From: Aspidiotus rigidus
Lineage: Eukaryota > Arthropoda > Insecta > Hemiptera > Diaspididae
Length of the DNA stretch: 64,000 nt
NCBI GenBank assembly: GCA_035079385.1
Contig: JAVHKY010000054.1
Span: 6,859,501 to 6,923,500 of the forward strand
Direction of reading: 5' to 3'
Position numbers and translations under genes: made by a program. Each line of letters opens with the position of its first letter. Position 1 is the stretch's first letter. Under the pieces are notes generated by a model. The model saw only the letters and a program-made list of their open reading frames with translations, did not search any database and was not told the DNA's origin. This document shows, in pieces, positions 11,130 to 22,006 of this stretch.

Positions 11130-12182
11130 ATGCCAAAAGTCGTGGAACAGATAAGGATTGAAGTGCGAAAACGACTCGGAATTTGTCAGTTCTACCTATA
11201 TTTCAATTCTGACACATGTACTTATCCAGAAGAGGATGTAAAAATAACCGTTTCGAAGGACAAAATTAGTTTAAACTCTGAATCTATATCCACTGGAATT
11301 AACGTCATCCCTGATAGTCTCAGTTCCCTCACCTATTATGAGAACGTCCTTAGTTTTCGAATCCGTCTTCAGTTGACAGAAAACAAGATCGTTTCGTCGC
11401 CCCTTTCCAATATTCCCTCCAACTCTTGGGAACTCAACACTCAACTGAAAACAGGCGATTCGACTATACTAACATGTTTCCAGTGCATGTCTCCTGTATT
11501 CCATCGTCACATCAAGATCAAACATATCTCGCCGGACGTAGATTTGTCAGAAATTTTCTGTCATCGCAGTGAGAATTCAATGGAATTCGAAAAACATGAT
11601 TGTTCTCAACCTTATGACACTTGTAATGTACAGCTTGACGAAGGCTACATCGCATTTCCCCGTTTTCCAAAAGAGAACCTTGATGTAATCGAAAGGGACA
11701 AGGTTATCCATTGTCGACGATGTTTAGCATGGTTAGGAATACTCGATCGGAACAATTCTACTGTTCGTTTCTGGTATGATACTACAAAATTCGACAATAC
11801 TATGAACGCTTGGGACCAAGAAGATATTTCCAAATTTCTTTTCTACGCGATAATTAATAGAACTATGGTTGAATGTTTTTTTCCAATTTGTAATATTGTT
11901 TTAAAAATAATTGACAGCTCCAACTCGAAAACTTGTATATTCCTATCGATTTTGGATCGTAACCTTCACGTTATAGAATACAAACATCAGACAGGTGTAA
12001 CAGAGAAAACTTACATAAAAATAATGTTTGAAATGTTGGATACCGAAGATGCAGAAAAACAAAATATAGTCCATCGAATGGAAATCGTTTCGAAACCAAC
12101 CTTTTTGTATGCTTATAAAACTCTTTCATCGATGAGCGATAAATTATTGGCAAATGGAAATGTTGCTTATTTACAATTATAA
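11130..12182 (+). CDS. UBE3D: E3 ubiquitin-protein ligase E3D (HECT-like, UBE2C-binding)
   Basis: Single-exon frame of 350 residues (human about 390). The C-rich central part has a CFQC motif near residue 113 and HCRRCLAWLG near residue 191, the paired CxxC motifs of the HECT_2/UBE3D family, followed by a conserved FWYDTTKF. These features match the family of E2-binding ligases that contact UBE2C (UbcH10). The first 100 residues are divergent. The coding region has no intron, though one is likely in the 5' untranslated region. The 3' end faces NUP85, 127 bp away. The start follows a purine-rich ACCAGAAG leader and no earlier in-frame ATG is convincing. Confidence 0.8.
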   Translation: MPKVVEQIRIEVRKRLGICQFYLYFNSDTCTYPEEDVKITVSKDKISLNSESISTGINVIPDSLSSLTYYENVLSFRIRLQLTENKIVSSPLSNIPSNSWELNTQLKTGDSTILTCFQCMSPVFHRHIKIKHISPDVDLSEIFCHRSENSMEFEKHDCSQPYDTCNVQLDEGYIAFPRFPKENLDVIERDKVIHCRRCLAWLGILDRNNSTVRFWYDTTKFDNTMNAWDQEDISKFLFYAIINRTMVECFFPICNIVLKIIDSSNSKTCIFLSILDRNLHVIEYKHQTGVTEKTYIKIMFEMLDTEDAEKQNIVHRMEIVSKPTFLYAYKTLSSMSDKLLANGNVAYLQL

Positions 12183-12309
12183 CGTTGACACATATTTCAA
12201 ACTATTCCAGTTTATTGAAGTATTATTATTTTACATACAATGTAATATTTATCTTTACGGGTGTGAAGTTTGAATCGCGCTTTATTTTTAGAAATTCTTT
12301 TCTGTTGAT

Positions 12310-15300
12310 TCAACTCGTTTCTGTACTTGCCCGGTAACAAATAGCTTTGGCCATATTTTTACTCAGCGCTAATCTAATAAGGCCGATTGTACGATCAAAT
12401 GTGACTGATTGAGCAGGAGATAGAAGAGATGACAAATTGCTTTCATTCAGCGAACATAATTCAATCAGACAGTGAGTCAGATTCATTGTTTGATCTTCAT
12501 CAAATAATGGAGGCTCTTTCTCAGGACTCTCCAATAACGGTAATGCATCATTCAATAATGTGAGCCAAAAGCTGAAAACAAAACACAAATAAAGTATTGT
12601 ATACTTAAATTGATGAAATTACCAAACGATCAGTATGGCTTGCTTACTATTTAGGCGCTATTTTTGAACCTATCAGATCATTCAAACACACAGCAGCTTC
12701 CTTCATCCTATTCGCTGTGTAGAGTCTCCGAAACTCACAATATTTGCCTGCAGACGTGAAAAATGAATATCAATAGGCAGTCTAAAGTTACATTCATGGT
12801 TCAATAAAGACTACAAACCAAGGAAGGTCAGTCGATCACAGATGAGCATGCAGCTGCCAAGATTGTCCAATAAATCAATTGAATCGAATATGCCTTTCTT
12901 CACGTAATGTTGAAGAAACTGATCCGCTAAATGAGACGCAAAGGCCGAGTCTTGTGATCGAAAAGCCCATTCCAAAGCTTTACCCAACTGATTTCGTCGC
13001 AAGCATTTCACACCTTGTACTTTACAAATGCTCATGGCTTAAAATACACAATTGCGACTTTTTAGTGAATAGTTATCTCTTATTATAAAGGAATACTATC
13101 TTGGTAGATGATACCAACCCACATCGAGTAGTCCTCGACTTAATGCTGACTGTATGAGTTTCATAGCTTTCATATCAGAGCTAGGAATGATGTTGGAAAG
13201 AAGGATTTGCTGTCGCGCCAAACCCTCACCTGGACATTGATCTAAGTAACAGAGTCCAACTTGCCATAGAGATCCATGACACATCAACAGCGTACCGTAT
13301 TCAATTATCAATTTTATGTCCAACTGTTGATGTGCTTCTTCATTATCTTCTTCCATCCTGTTGGAAAAATACTTATTACTTACTTGAATTCGGACTAGGT
13401 TCGCACCATATGAAGAAAATAATACTCACTTAATTGAAGTAGTTTCTACTTTACCACTCAAGGCCAGTAAATGCGTTAAGTGGGCAGCTAACCAACCTCC
13501 ATCGGAAGCCAACTGGAATTTTTTGATAGCCTAAAAAGAAAGTACAGATGATGACAGCACCACATAATGTATTCAACTCTTGATCAATTTCCTGATTCTT
13601 TTAATGAAATATTCCAGGTCTTCTGAAGTTATTAAACAATGGAAAATATGCACTTAATTGTTTTAAAAAATCGAGGCATAGAAAGAAATAATTTTAAAAT
13701 GGTCTCTTATGATGACGTGACAACGTAGGATATTGTCTCCACGCTTGCAAGAATTGAAAGTGAGAATAAAAAAAATACACAGAACTTAATCTTTACGTTA
13801 CACATATAATCATCGTAAGATCCAACCGTTCCTAAGAAAGACGAAAAGAACAACTGAAAAAATTAAGTGAAGATTTTCAATATTTTTGATTGATATGAGA
13901 CCTGGTTCAAGTTCAATTCTTCTTCCCATCTTTTGAAAAACAATTTATGCGATTTTTACAACTTACGGAGCGTAAATCCAATTCGAATAAAGTCATGACA
14001 GTTGCATCACAAAAATTAAGTGCGGCAGTTCCGCCGTAGTATTGAACGTATTTATGCGTATGATGACTGAATTCGTAAAATTTGATTGATGGTTCTGTGT
14101 ATAACAGCGCAGCAACCATAGCTTGATACCAAGATGAACAATATGTTTTCAATTGATCGATACACGAGTCCACATCACCTGAGACGATCTAAACCCAGGA
14201 TATAAATCATAACGATGAAACACTATACTTGAATTCATTTTCAAGATACTCTCAAGTCCAACGTACTTGAATAATGAACTGTAAATGTGGGTACTCATCA
14301 AACGTTCGATTTTGTAATTTTCTCATTGAATTTGTTTGCCACAGTTTCCACTGCATAGTGAATTCAGGTAACGACAACTCACCGTAGACCTAAAAAAGAG
14401 ATGATGCACGTGAGTCAGTACTTCTCCCACGTAAAGACGAATACAGATTTGATTAAGAGTAGTGAATACATTATAAACAGGCATAGTCCGTAAAATTTTA
14501 TCGGCATCACAAAAAATGTCGGAATCAAATTGAGAATGCAACTGAAGCAGGATTCTCGCTAAATCAACGTTGCCTTGCAAAACTAGAGAAGTTATTGTAT
14601 CCCAATACTCTGAGAAAGAATTTTCTACTCCGTTGTTTAAAAAATCGACGGTTTGTTCGGTCGAAGATCCGCCATCTCTTATCGTCTGAAGTATTTTTCT
14701 AGCACTCCTTTCTGCTTCGGGAAAATGAAACCGAAGCCATTGTGTGACGTAGGGAAGGGCGACATCATCTGTGAAAATCAATGAAACCAATGAAACTGTA
14801 AGTATTTAGATTGACTTTAATTATCGATCATCATTTAGCAACCTGTAATAGAGTCGATATACAAGACTTCAGTAAGGTGCCAAATAAATTCCAAGTTGTA
14901 TAAGAGAGCAACACAATTATCAAAATTTTCAGTATTGGATTGGGCGTCGAAACGCGAATCTTCTTCTTGAATGTTCTCTATACTTTCACGAAGCACAGAT
15001 CTATAAAAGAAATTATCGAATATAACATACATGATTAAAGACATGAACGCTTTCTTCACAAATTCACCAACCTGTATTTCCGGCTAAGTTTGAGTAACTG
15101 ATTGGTTTGATAACCGTCTTGAGATTGATTCTTTTTCAGGTTAGAAGCAGAAACAAAAATTCCGCAGGATTCATTAATCAATTTTCTCAACAAGGGATCA
15201 AAAAGTAATAAATCTGATTTCAAGGCAAAAATCTGACTTTTGCAGGAATTGCTCAAATGCGCGGCATCTGCAAGGCAATAATGTATCTATCACCGATCGG

Positions 15301-15619
15301 ATTTAAGATGTCGCATAATTATGTGCGAGTATAGTGCTCTCCCTCAAGCGAATATTACCTCCTCGCACGTACAGTAATAACATTAACGTTACCCGCATTT
15401 TTTGACGAATTGTGAGAGGAAGGAAACACCGTTAACTTGTCACCAGGAGTCCATAATGCTGTTAGTCCAGTAACTGCGGCGACGGGATTTGGTACAGGCT
15501 ATGTAGCGATATTACGAACAAATATAAGATTTTGCATTTTAAAATTAGAATACTACAAGAAAACAATCACTGAATTTCGAACTTACAATAATTGGAGCTT
15601 TATAATTTTCTTTCACCAT
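12310..15619 (-). CDS. NUP85: Nuclear pore complex protein Nup85
   Basis: Structural subunit of the Y-shaped (Nup107-160) nuclear pore scaffold. Twelve exons, 15587-15619, 15393-15498, 15072-15267, 14843-15000, 14470-14768, 14267-14389, 13967-14188, 13430-13530, 13119-13357, 12819-13037, 12648-12747 and 12310-12571, join in phase to about 685 residues (human 656). Conserved landmarks in order: LTALWTPGDKL at the N-terminus, LLRKLINESCGIFV, TSLVLQGNVDLARILL, ILRTMPVYN, YQAMVAALLYTEPSIK, GGWLAAHLTHLLALSG, SLWQVGLCYLDQCPGEG, LRRNQLGKALEWAFRSQDSAFA, FDSIDLLDNLG, LICDRLTFLGKYCEF and FWLTLLNDALPLLE. It ends in the usual ALSKNMAKAI helix. Two donors (after 'act' near 15374 and the one used at 15393) were possible in exon 2; only the latter keeps frame. 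Confidence 0.93.
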
Positions 15620-17451
15620 ATTGTACGGAGTGTTGCTGATAGTGATTCAAAATATTTTTTTGATCTACGAAGACAATTATCGCAGTAATCTGGTAACCAC
15701 GTTCAATTTTCGTTCCTAATATTCCTAATGTTTGTATTGGACATCGTCTCTCAGTTTTTCCACAGGTTTAAAAGATATAATAATGATTTCTTGCCGAATT
15801 TGAAAAAAACTAGGCACTTCTAGCCGGTTCATCAACGGTTCGCGTTCTCGCGTCTCGTAACTTGTAACTTGTAAAGTCTTCGTCAAAGAAAGAGGAGTAT
15901 CGTATCAGTCGTAATAACTGATGTCTAATAGATCGCTTTATCGACAAATCGATGTTTCAGATATCGACCTCAAATATCGATCTGGTTATAGTACTCTTTT
16001 GTAAGAGCAGTGGCACGCTGGTATCGATTTTTTAACCTATTTTTTGCGAAGCTCAATAATAAATTATTTTCATGACAATTTTGCAGGTCAGCGCGGTTCG
16101 TTTTTGCAACTTTTTTAGTGGAGCAAAATGGGACTCTCACTTTGTTTTATTGAGAGGCAAATATGTTGAGATTGGTGAAACCATCCTTTTCCTTCTACAC
16201 GCTCACATATTACTGGTTACTAACTTATGTACCGTCCTAACTGAGTACGGATCAACCTTGTTCAAACTTCTGATAAAAAGATCTTTAGTACGAGCATAAC
16301 CACGGTTGAGGAAACTCAGTTTCTCAACCTATCCTCTAAAATGAAACCATCCTTTTCCTTCTACACGCTCACATATTACTGTTTACTAACTTATGTACCG
16401 TCCTAACTGAGTACGGATCAACCTTGTTCAAACTTCTGATAAAAAGATCTTTAGTACGAGCATAATCACGGTTGAGGAAACTCAGTTTCTCAACCTATCC
16501 TCTAAAATAACAAAATACATTCAAAAATACCTACACCCAAATTTCATCATCAGAATCGTTTGGGTGGTGGAATTGTAATGAAATTGTATTCACAATTCTT
16601 GCAGTGATCTACGTGACACAGAATTTTTCTTTTTTCGACTCTATCGGGTATCTCTATTGAAAAGAACGGGAAACTACGTTGAAGTCATCACAGAAAATAT
16701 TAAAACCCCTTATGCGACCAAAATTTCCAATTTTTCGAAGATATACAACTACAGATACGACTCTCAGTTAATTTTGTCGACTTGGTCATTTCTGAAACAC
16801 GGTACCCAAGTGAAAAACTTCTGACATGACAGTGTAATTAGATTCGATAGACTGAAGAGTTGTAGTGGTGACTGGTGGTTTTGCTATATGAAGAGTTTTA
16901 AAAAATCTGTACCTGTTTTTCTGAAAAAATTCTTCTAGTTTATTTGTAAATAAAAAAAGAGAGAAAGAAGTCTCCGCTATTTTGCAAGTAAATAATGAGC
17001 ACAAAACTTGACTAAATTCGTATCGCGTAATATCTATTGTCATTAAATTATTCGAAAATTTTCAAGACGCACTTCCAAATAATATAGACTCATTTGATCA
17101 GAAGTTTTAATTTCAGAAAACGGTTGTCGAGTGTGATTTAGGGTAGATTAAAGACTTCTTTGTTGAAGTCATTTACATCCACGATTCCATAAAAAAAATC
17201 TGAAATGATTAGGTAACAATCTCAAAAAAGAAAAGAAAATTCTCAAAACTGACCTCAGTCATAAAAATACACCGAACTCGACAAAAATTCGAATAAAAGG
17301 TATTTAGTCTTTGATGACATTAAGAACATATTATTTACAAAACTAATATCGCAGCAATTCCTTCTCAACCACTTATTAATCCTTACAGATTCTTGAATTT
17401 CAGCGGATAGGTAAAGTTGGAAAAGTTAATTGTCCAGTACAAGGTCCTCTT
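15620..17451. other. Intergenic between NUP85 and YARS2 with a tandem duplication
   Basis: No supported gene. The stretch 15700-16075 is the 5' flank of NUP85. It contains the 166-bp tandem duplication listed separately; the rest (16510-17450) is AT-rich with only short chance frames. Confidence 0.5.
16176..16507. repeat. 166-bp tandem duplication containing a palindrome
   Basis: Copy 1 runs 16176-16341 and copy 2 runs 16342-16507, differing at only two bases (a G/T and a C/T). Each copy holds a hairpin-forming run in which ggttgag and aaact pair with agttt and ctcaacc. The near identity suggests a recent event. Confidence 0.85.
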
Positions 17452-19591
17452 TTACACAGCTTCAAAAATCCATTTAATTATATAGGTGTTTCTTTTACCT
17501 AAATGAATCAAGACACTTCCAATAAGTCAAACGAACTGATAATTGAATCTTGTATGGCACAACTTGTTTACTCACCCACGCGGAGAAGCGTCAAGTTATT
17601 TGGTAATATGTGGACAGATTGAGATATCACCTCCTCTGGATTTTTAACTCTCTCTTTATTGATGTAGACTCCTCCACCTTTAATTATTCTCAGGGCGTCA
17701 TCTGTATCGAGGAAAAATGTAGATTAGGTCACGACGTCAAAAGGAAGACTAGAAGTTGGAATTACGAGTAGTAACATCATACCTTTATTTATGAAACATC
17801 TATTGTCGAGGGTAAAATTAAGAATATTTATACCAGGTTTGAATTTATATTCGATAATAGTAGATCCTTTGAGTACATTCTTCACATCTTTAGGGTCTAT
17901 TTTTCTAAGATATTCTATATTATCGCTATAAAGGACATTGGTAGTATTTATCGCACTCTCCAGACCTTTATCTGGAAGGAAAGAATTTTCAATAAAATCT
18001 AAGAACAGAAAATAGAAGACAGGCAGATGATTTCTATTTTTGATAAATATTTGTAATTACCTCCATGAACAAGTAACGTTATTTCTTCGGCCAAAGCTGT
18101 CTGCACAACACGTTTTTCAGGAGTCCGCTATCAATAAAGTTGAATTACAGAAATAAATACCCCTCAATGAAACAATTTAGGTTTGATCCATACGAACTAC
18201 ATTACCTCTTGTTGTAATAATATCGCTTTGATTTCCGGAATTGGACGAAAAGAAAAAAAGTTGATAATTTTGCATGCATCGGCGTCAGGAAGTCGTATAA
18301 AAAACTGATAGAACGCAAATGGACTAGTCAAGACAGAGTCTAACCATACAGCATTTGGAACTGATTTTCCAAATTTATCTCCAGCATCGTCTGTTATTAA
18401 TGGTAGCGTGAAGGCTGATGAAAGATGATAGATCATTTGAGTACTTGAAATACGAGAAGAGTAATATAAAATTAAATGTCTTGTACCAACCGTATGAGGG
18501 TTTATTTAATAAGCGTCTAATCAATTTGTGCCCAGCTTCCATATTGCCCATCTGATCTTTGCCACCGACCTGAAAAACGAAAATCCGATGAGTCGATTGA
18601 AGATCAAGAGAAAATCATTTTTTTCCAAAAAATTAGATTTATACTTGAAATTTGCAATTGTATTCTTTGTATAAGTGATACCAGTCATACGCTTGAAATG
18701 TTTGATAAGTGAACTCAGTAAAGCTCATTCCATAATCAGAGTCGATACGTCTCCGTACGCTGTCTTTCAATAACATCTGTCCCATCCTGAAGTGTCTTCC
18801 AATACTATTCAGAAATTCTATGACGTTAATATCCCGGTACCAATCCATATTATTCAAGTATCTGTTGAATTGATTTGCACTAATAATTTCAAAGTTCAAC
18901 AACAATTATTGATGGCTTGAATTAGAGATTTAAAAGTGTAGCGTACGTAACCGGATGTAATGTAGCTGCATCTTTTACTTTACTCCAGAAATACGTCTGA
19001 TGATTTTCAAAAATTTTTTCTATAGTCTTCTGAATTTGGTACGATTGTTCTTTGATTACTTCGATATTTTGAGGTTCTCTATCTGTCAAACGACCACTAG
19101 GATCACCAATCACAGCTGTGGCACCTCCGATCTAGAATTTGAAGAACGTAACATTTACTGAAGATGAGTGAAAACCGGTGTGACAGGGGAGAAATCTCCT
19201 TACCAGTACGATAACTTTGTGACCAGCTCTTTGCCAATGAAGTAAATTTTTCAAGATCAACAAATTGCCTACGTGCAAACTACTGGCAGTAGGATCAAAT
19301 CCAGCATACACGTGCTGAGGACTCTTGATGAGGAAATCGCGGATTTCATTGCTGTAAGTTTTTGAAGTTACGATTCGTTAACAAAATCGAATGATTGCAA
19401 TTGTCATAGTCGAATCATTGAAGCATTTACCATTGTTCGGGAAATATATCGTGAAACATATCACGCTCACGTAGTTTTAAAATGTCTCGATTTTCATAGT
19501 AATTCCTACATGACAAGTAATTTACTCTCCTCAGAATATCCAACGTTTTCAAAAGAACGGCGCCCGACGATTTTAAACATTTTAGAACCAT
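17452..19591 (-). CDS. YARS2: Tyrosyl-tRNA synthetase, mitochondrial
   Basis: Charges mitochondrial tRNA-Tyr. Ten exons: 19431-19591, 19204-19351, 18947-19131, 18645-18879, 18491-18569, 18206-18414, 18061-18127, 17783-17971, 17576-17701 and 17452-17498, summing to 481 residues (human 477). The class I motif HIGH appears as SLHVGNLL, with AGFDPTA before it. [15 protein letters not shown] follows, then QAYDWYHLY, the tyrosine-pocket [17 protein letters not shown], and the KMSKS equivalent GDKFGKS. The C-terminal S4-like domain shows [11 protein letters not shown] and ends [11 protein letters not shown]. The first 35 residues are basic and Ser-rich, fitting a mitochondrial presequence. The bacterial-type layout separates it from cytosolic YARS1. 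Confidence 0.95.
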
Positions 19592-20115
19592 TTCGAACCC
19601 CCGGGTATAAAACGATACTTACTTCATGAATTAGAGAATATGACTGTATGAATATATGAACTAAAAGTGGGAAATAAATTTACCGGCGCATTATTCTCTA
19701 ACAAGAGCCGCCAGTAGGAACGAAATCATGGTGATAAGAGAAATGATGAAATTATAAGAGGTGATAATAATTATAAGCACCACAGCAGCTGAGGCTGACG
19801 GAGGGGCACTCAGACTTCACAGAAACAGGAATTGGTGACTTTTGGGCTCAGAGTAAAATAGCAGAAGAGGTACATAACGAGTGGGCCGTTGTTCTAACAT
19901 GAAGTGCATTTTACTAATTTACTTCCAAACGACCTGTCACAACATAACCTGATCGGTGATCCTGATGATAACAATCAACCGCAATCAAGTACCAGAATCG
20001 TATTTTTCAATAGCTTTCAATAATAATTTTCAACTCTTGCTTGAAATTTTTACACCGAATGTTGAGTATTTCAGTTGGGGACAAGAAGCATTTTCTCACT
20101 TTTAAAACGTATTAA
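19592..20115. promoter_or_regulatory. Divergent promoter region, YARS2 / ATG10
   Basis: About 520 bp between two genes read in opposite directions. No core element was recognised with confidence. Confidence 0.4.
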
Positions 20116-20658
20116 ATGTGCTTTTCTTATCCGCAATTTGATTTCTGTATTCGTCATATTTATGAAGTATCAAAAACCATTGAAGATACTTGGTCACTGA
20201 GTCGTATTCCGCCTATCGATGAATTCTTCTTAAAGAAATTTTCTTTCAGTGATTGTAAAGTGAATGGTGTACCGAAGATAGTTTCGTGGGAGTACAATAT
20301 CGTGTACAGTTATAGTTATTCGGTACCAGTATTGTATTTTAATGCCTGTTTTGAGAATGGTAAGTCATTAACTTTGGATGATATAGAAACACTTTTAGAT
20401 CCCACCTTCCGAAATCAATTTGTTCGGAACAAATGGAATTACCTCAGTCAACAAGAACACCCGTACCAAAGACGACCTTTTTATATGCTTCATCCTTGCC
20501 GCACGGAAGATTTCTTGGAACATATTATAATCGAAAATCCAAAAGTGAATCCATTAATTTCTTGGTTAAGCACCGTCGCACCAGTGCTTGGTTTGAAAAT
20601 CGATCTACGTTATGGTAGCTCCAGTTTCGAGTGTTCAGAATTCAATTCTTTGAGGTGA
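20116..20658 (+). CDS. ATG10: Autophagy E2-like enzyme Atg10
   Basis: E2-like enzyme that links ATG12 to ATG5 during autophagosome formation. Intronless frame of 180 residues. The core shows YSVPVLYFNACFENG (the central strands), LTLDDIE, and QQEHPYQRRPFYMLHPCRT, in which the Cys of HPC is the expected catalytic residue, then NPLISWLSTVAPVLGL. The N-terminal FDFCIRHIYEVSKTIEDTW matches the first helix. It is slightly short of the vertebrate length. Its stop codon lies 21 bp before the start of TRDMT1 on the same strand, so the two probably share a transcript or overlap in untranslated regions. Confidence 0.88.
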   Translation: MCFSYPQFDFCIRHIYEVSKTIEDTWSLSRIPPIDEFFLKKFSFSDCKVNGVPKIVSWEYNIVYSYSYSVPVLYFNACFENGKSLTLDDIETLLDPTFRNQFVRNKWNYLSQQEHPYQRRPFYMLHPCRTEDFLEHIIIENPKVNPLISWLSTVAPVLGLKIDLRYGSSSFECSEFNSLR

Positions 20659-20679
20659 AATTTGGATGCAAAATGCATT

Positions 20680-21942
20680 ATGAAGGTTGTCGAACTCTAC
20701 AGCGGAATTGGCGGAATGCATTTTGCCTTGAAAGGTATATTCATAGTAATGATTTTATAATCTGTACTCCTCACTACAAATCGAATTCATCTCTTTTCCT
20801 TTTCTTTTTCAGGCAGCGCTCTCGCTGGAATGGAACCCGAAGTTATCTTTGCAGCCGATTTGAATCCTGTTTGCAATGAAATATATCGACATAATTTTCC
20901 AAAAACTAATTTACAGTGTAGAAATATGAATTCATTAACTGCGGAAGAAATGAATTCCATGAAACCAGACATGATATTAATGAGTCCTCCTTGTCAGCCA
21001 TTTACCAGGTAGTATCTTTTACACTGCATAATTTCTAAGAATTATGAGTCGATTGAATAAATGCACATACTCTTTACAGACTTGGGAAACGAAGAGACGT
21101 TCAAGACCACAGAAATAATTCATTTTTACATTTTATCAAAATCATCCCTGAACTAACGACTGTAAATTACATCGTATTGGAAAATGTGAAAGGGTTCGAA
21201 GTGTCAGAAACACGTAAAACACTCGTCGAAACGTTACAAAAATGTCAATACAAGTATGAGGAATATCTTCTGAGTCCATCACAATTCGGAATTTGTAATA
21301 GTCGTTTACGCTACTATCTTTTGGCTAAAAAGTCAACCACGGTAATTGAATTGACGTTCATTCTACGTAAGAAGTAAAGAATTTCTTATCCTGTGTCGCT
21401 TGAAAATCTTGTTGTAGGTACCCCAAAATCCCAATACTATTGAAGAATTACCTCCACACGCGGAAACATTCATACATAAGGAAGTATTCCCGCAGCACCT
21501 ATCGAGTGTTCTAGAGTATGATCCGAAATCAGAGGAATGGGAAGAAAATCTAATACCAGTAGAAAGAATGAAGAAATATTTTTCAGTTTCTGATATTGTC
21601 GCGTTTGATGATAGGAGATCTTGTTGTTTTACCAAAGGATATACGCGTTTATTCGAAGGTAGTGGTTCCTTAATTTGTGGTATTCCCTCAAATGAGCTAG
21701 TCTACTATGTCCAAAAAATAAGAGCTTGCGATGATAACGACGCTCGCGAAAGATTGATAGAATTTTTGAAGCTGAGACATTTTACTCCTAGAGAAATAGC
21801 AAGATGTATGCATTTTCCTGAGCATTTTTCTTTCCCAGAATTTATCACGAAAAGACAACAATATAAAGTTTTATGTAACAGCGTAAATGTATACGTGGTT
21901 TCTTTCCTAATTTCTTATTTAATAAATGATTTTTGTAACTAA
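20680..21942 (+). CDS. TRDMT1: tRNA (cytosine-5)-methyltransferase DNMT2
   Basis: Methylates C38 of tRNA-Asp and related tRNAs. Four exons, 20680-20734, 20813-21008, 21080-21341 and 21418-21942, join exactly to 345 residues. DNA-methyltransferase motifs in order: I (VVELYSGIGGMHFAL), IV with the catalytic Cys (LMSPPCQPFTR), VI (VLENVKGF), VIII (SRLRYYLLAKK), the DNMT2-specific CFT signature (SCCFTKGYTRLFEGSGSLI), and the C-terminal FPEHFSFP with motif X-like CNSVNVYVV. Motif X has Cys where most DNMT2 proteins have Gly (LGNS). The start is the first ATG that leads into motif I. Convergent with BRAT1, whose stop is 64 bp away. Confidence 0.95.
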
Positions 21943-22006
21943 TTAGGAATGATTTTCTTTTCTTTTTTTCATAAAATCAGTTTAAAATAAGAGTACAACT
22001 TCTAAT

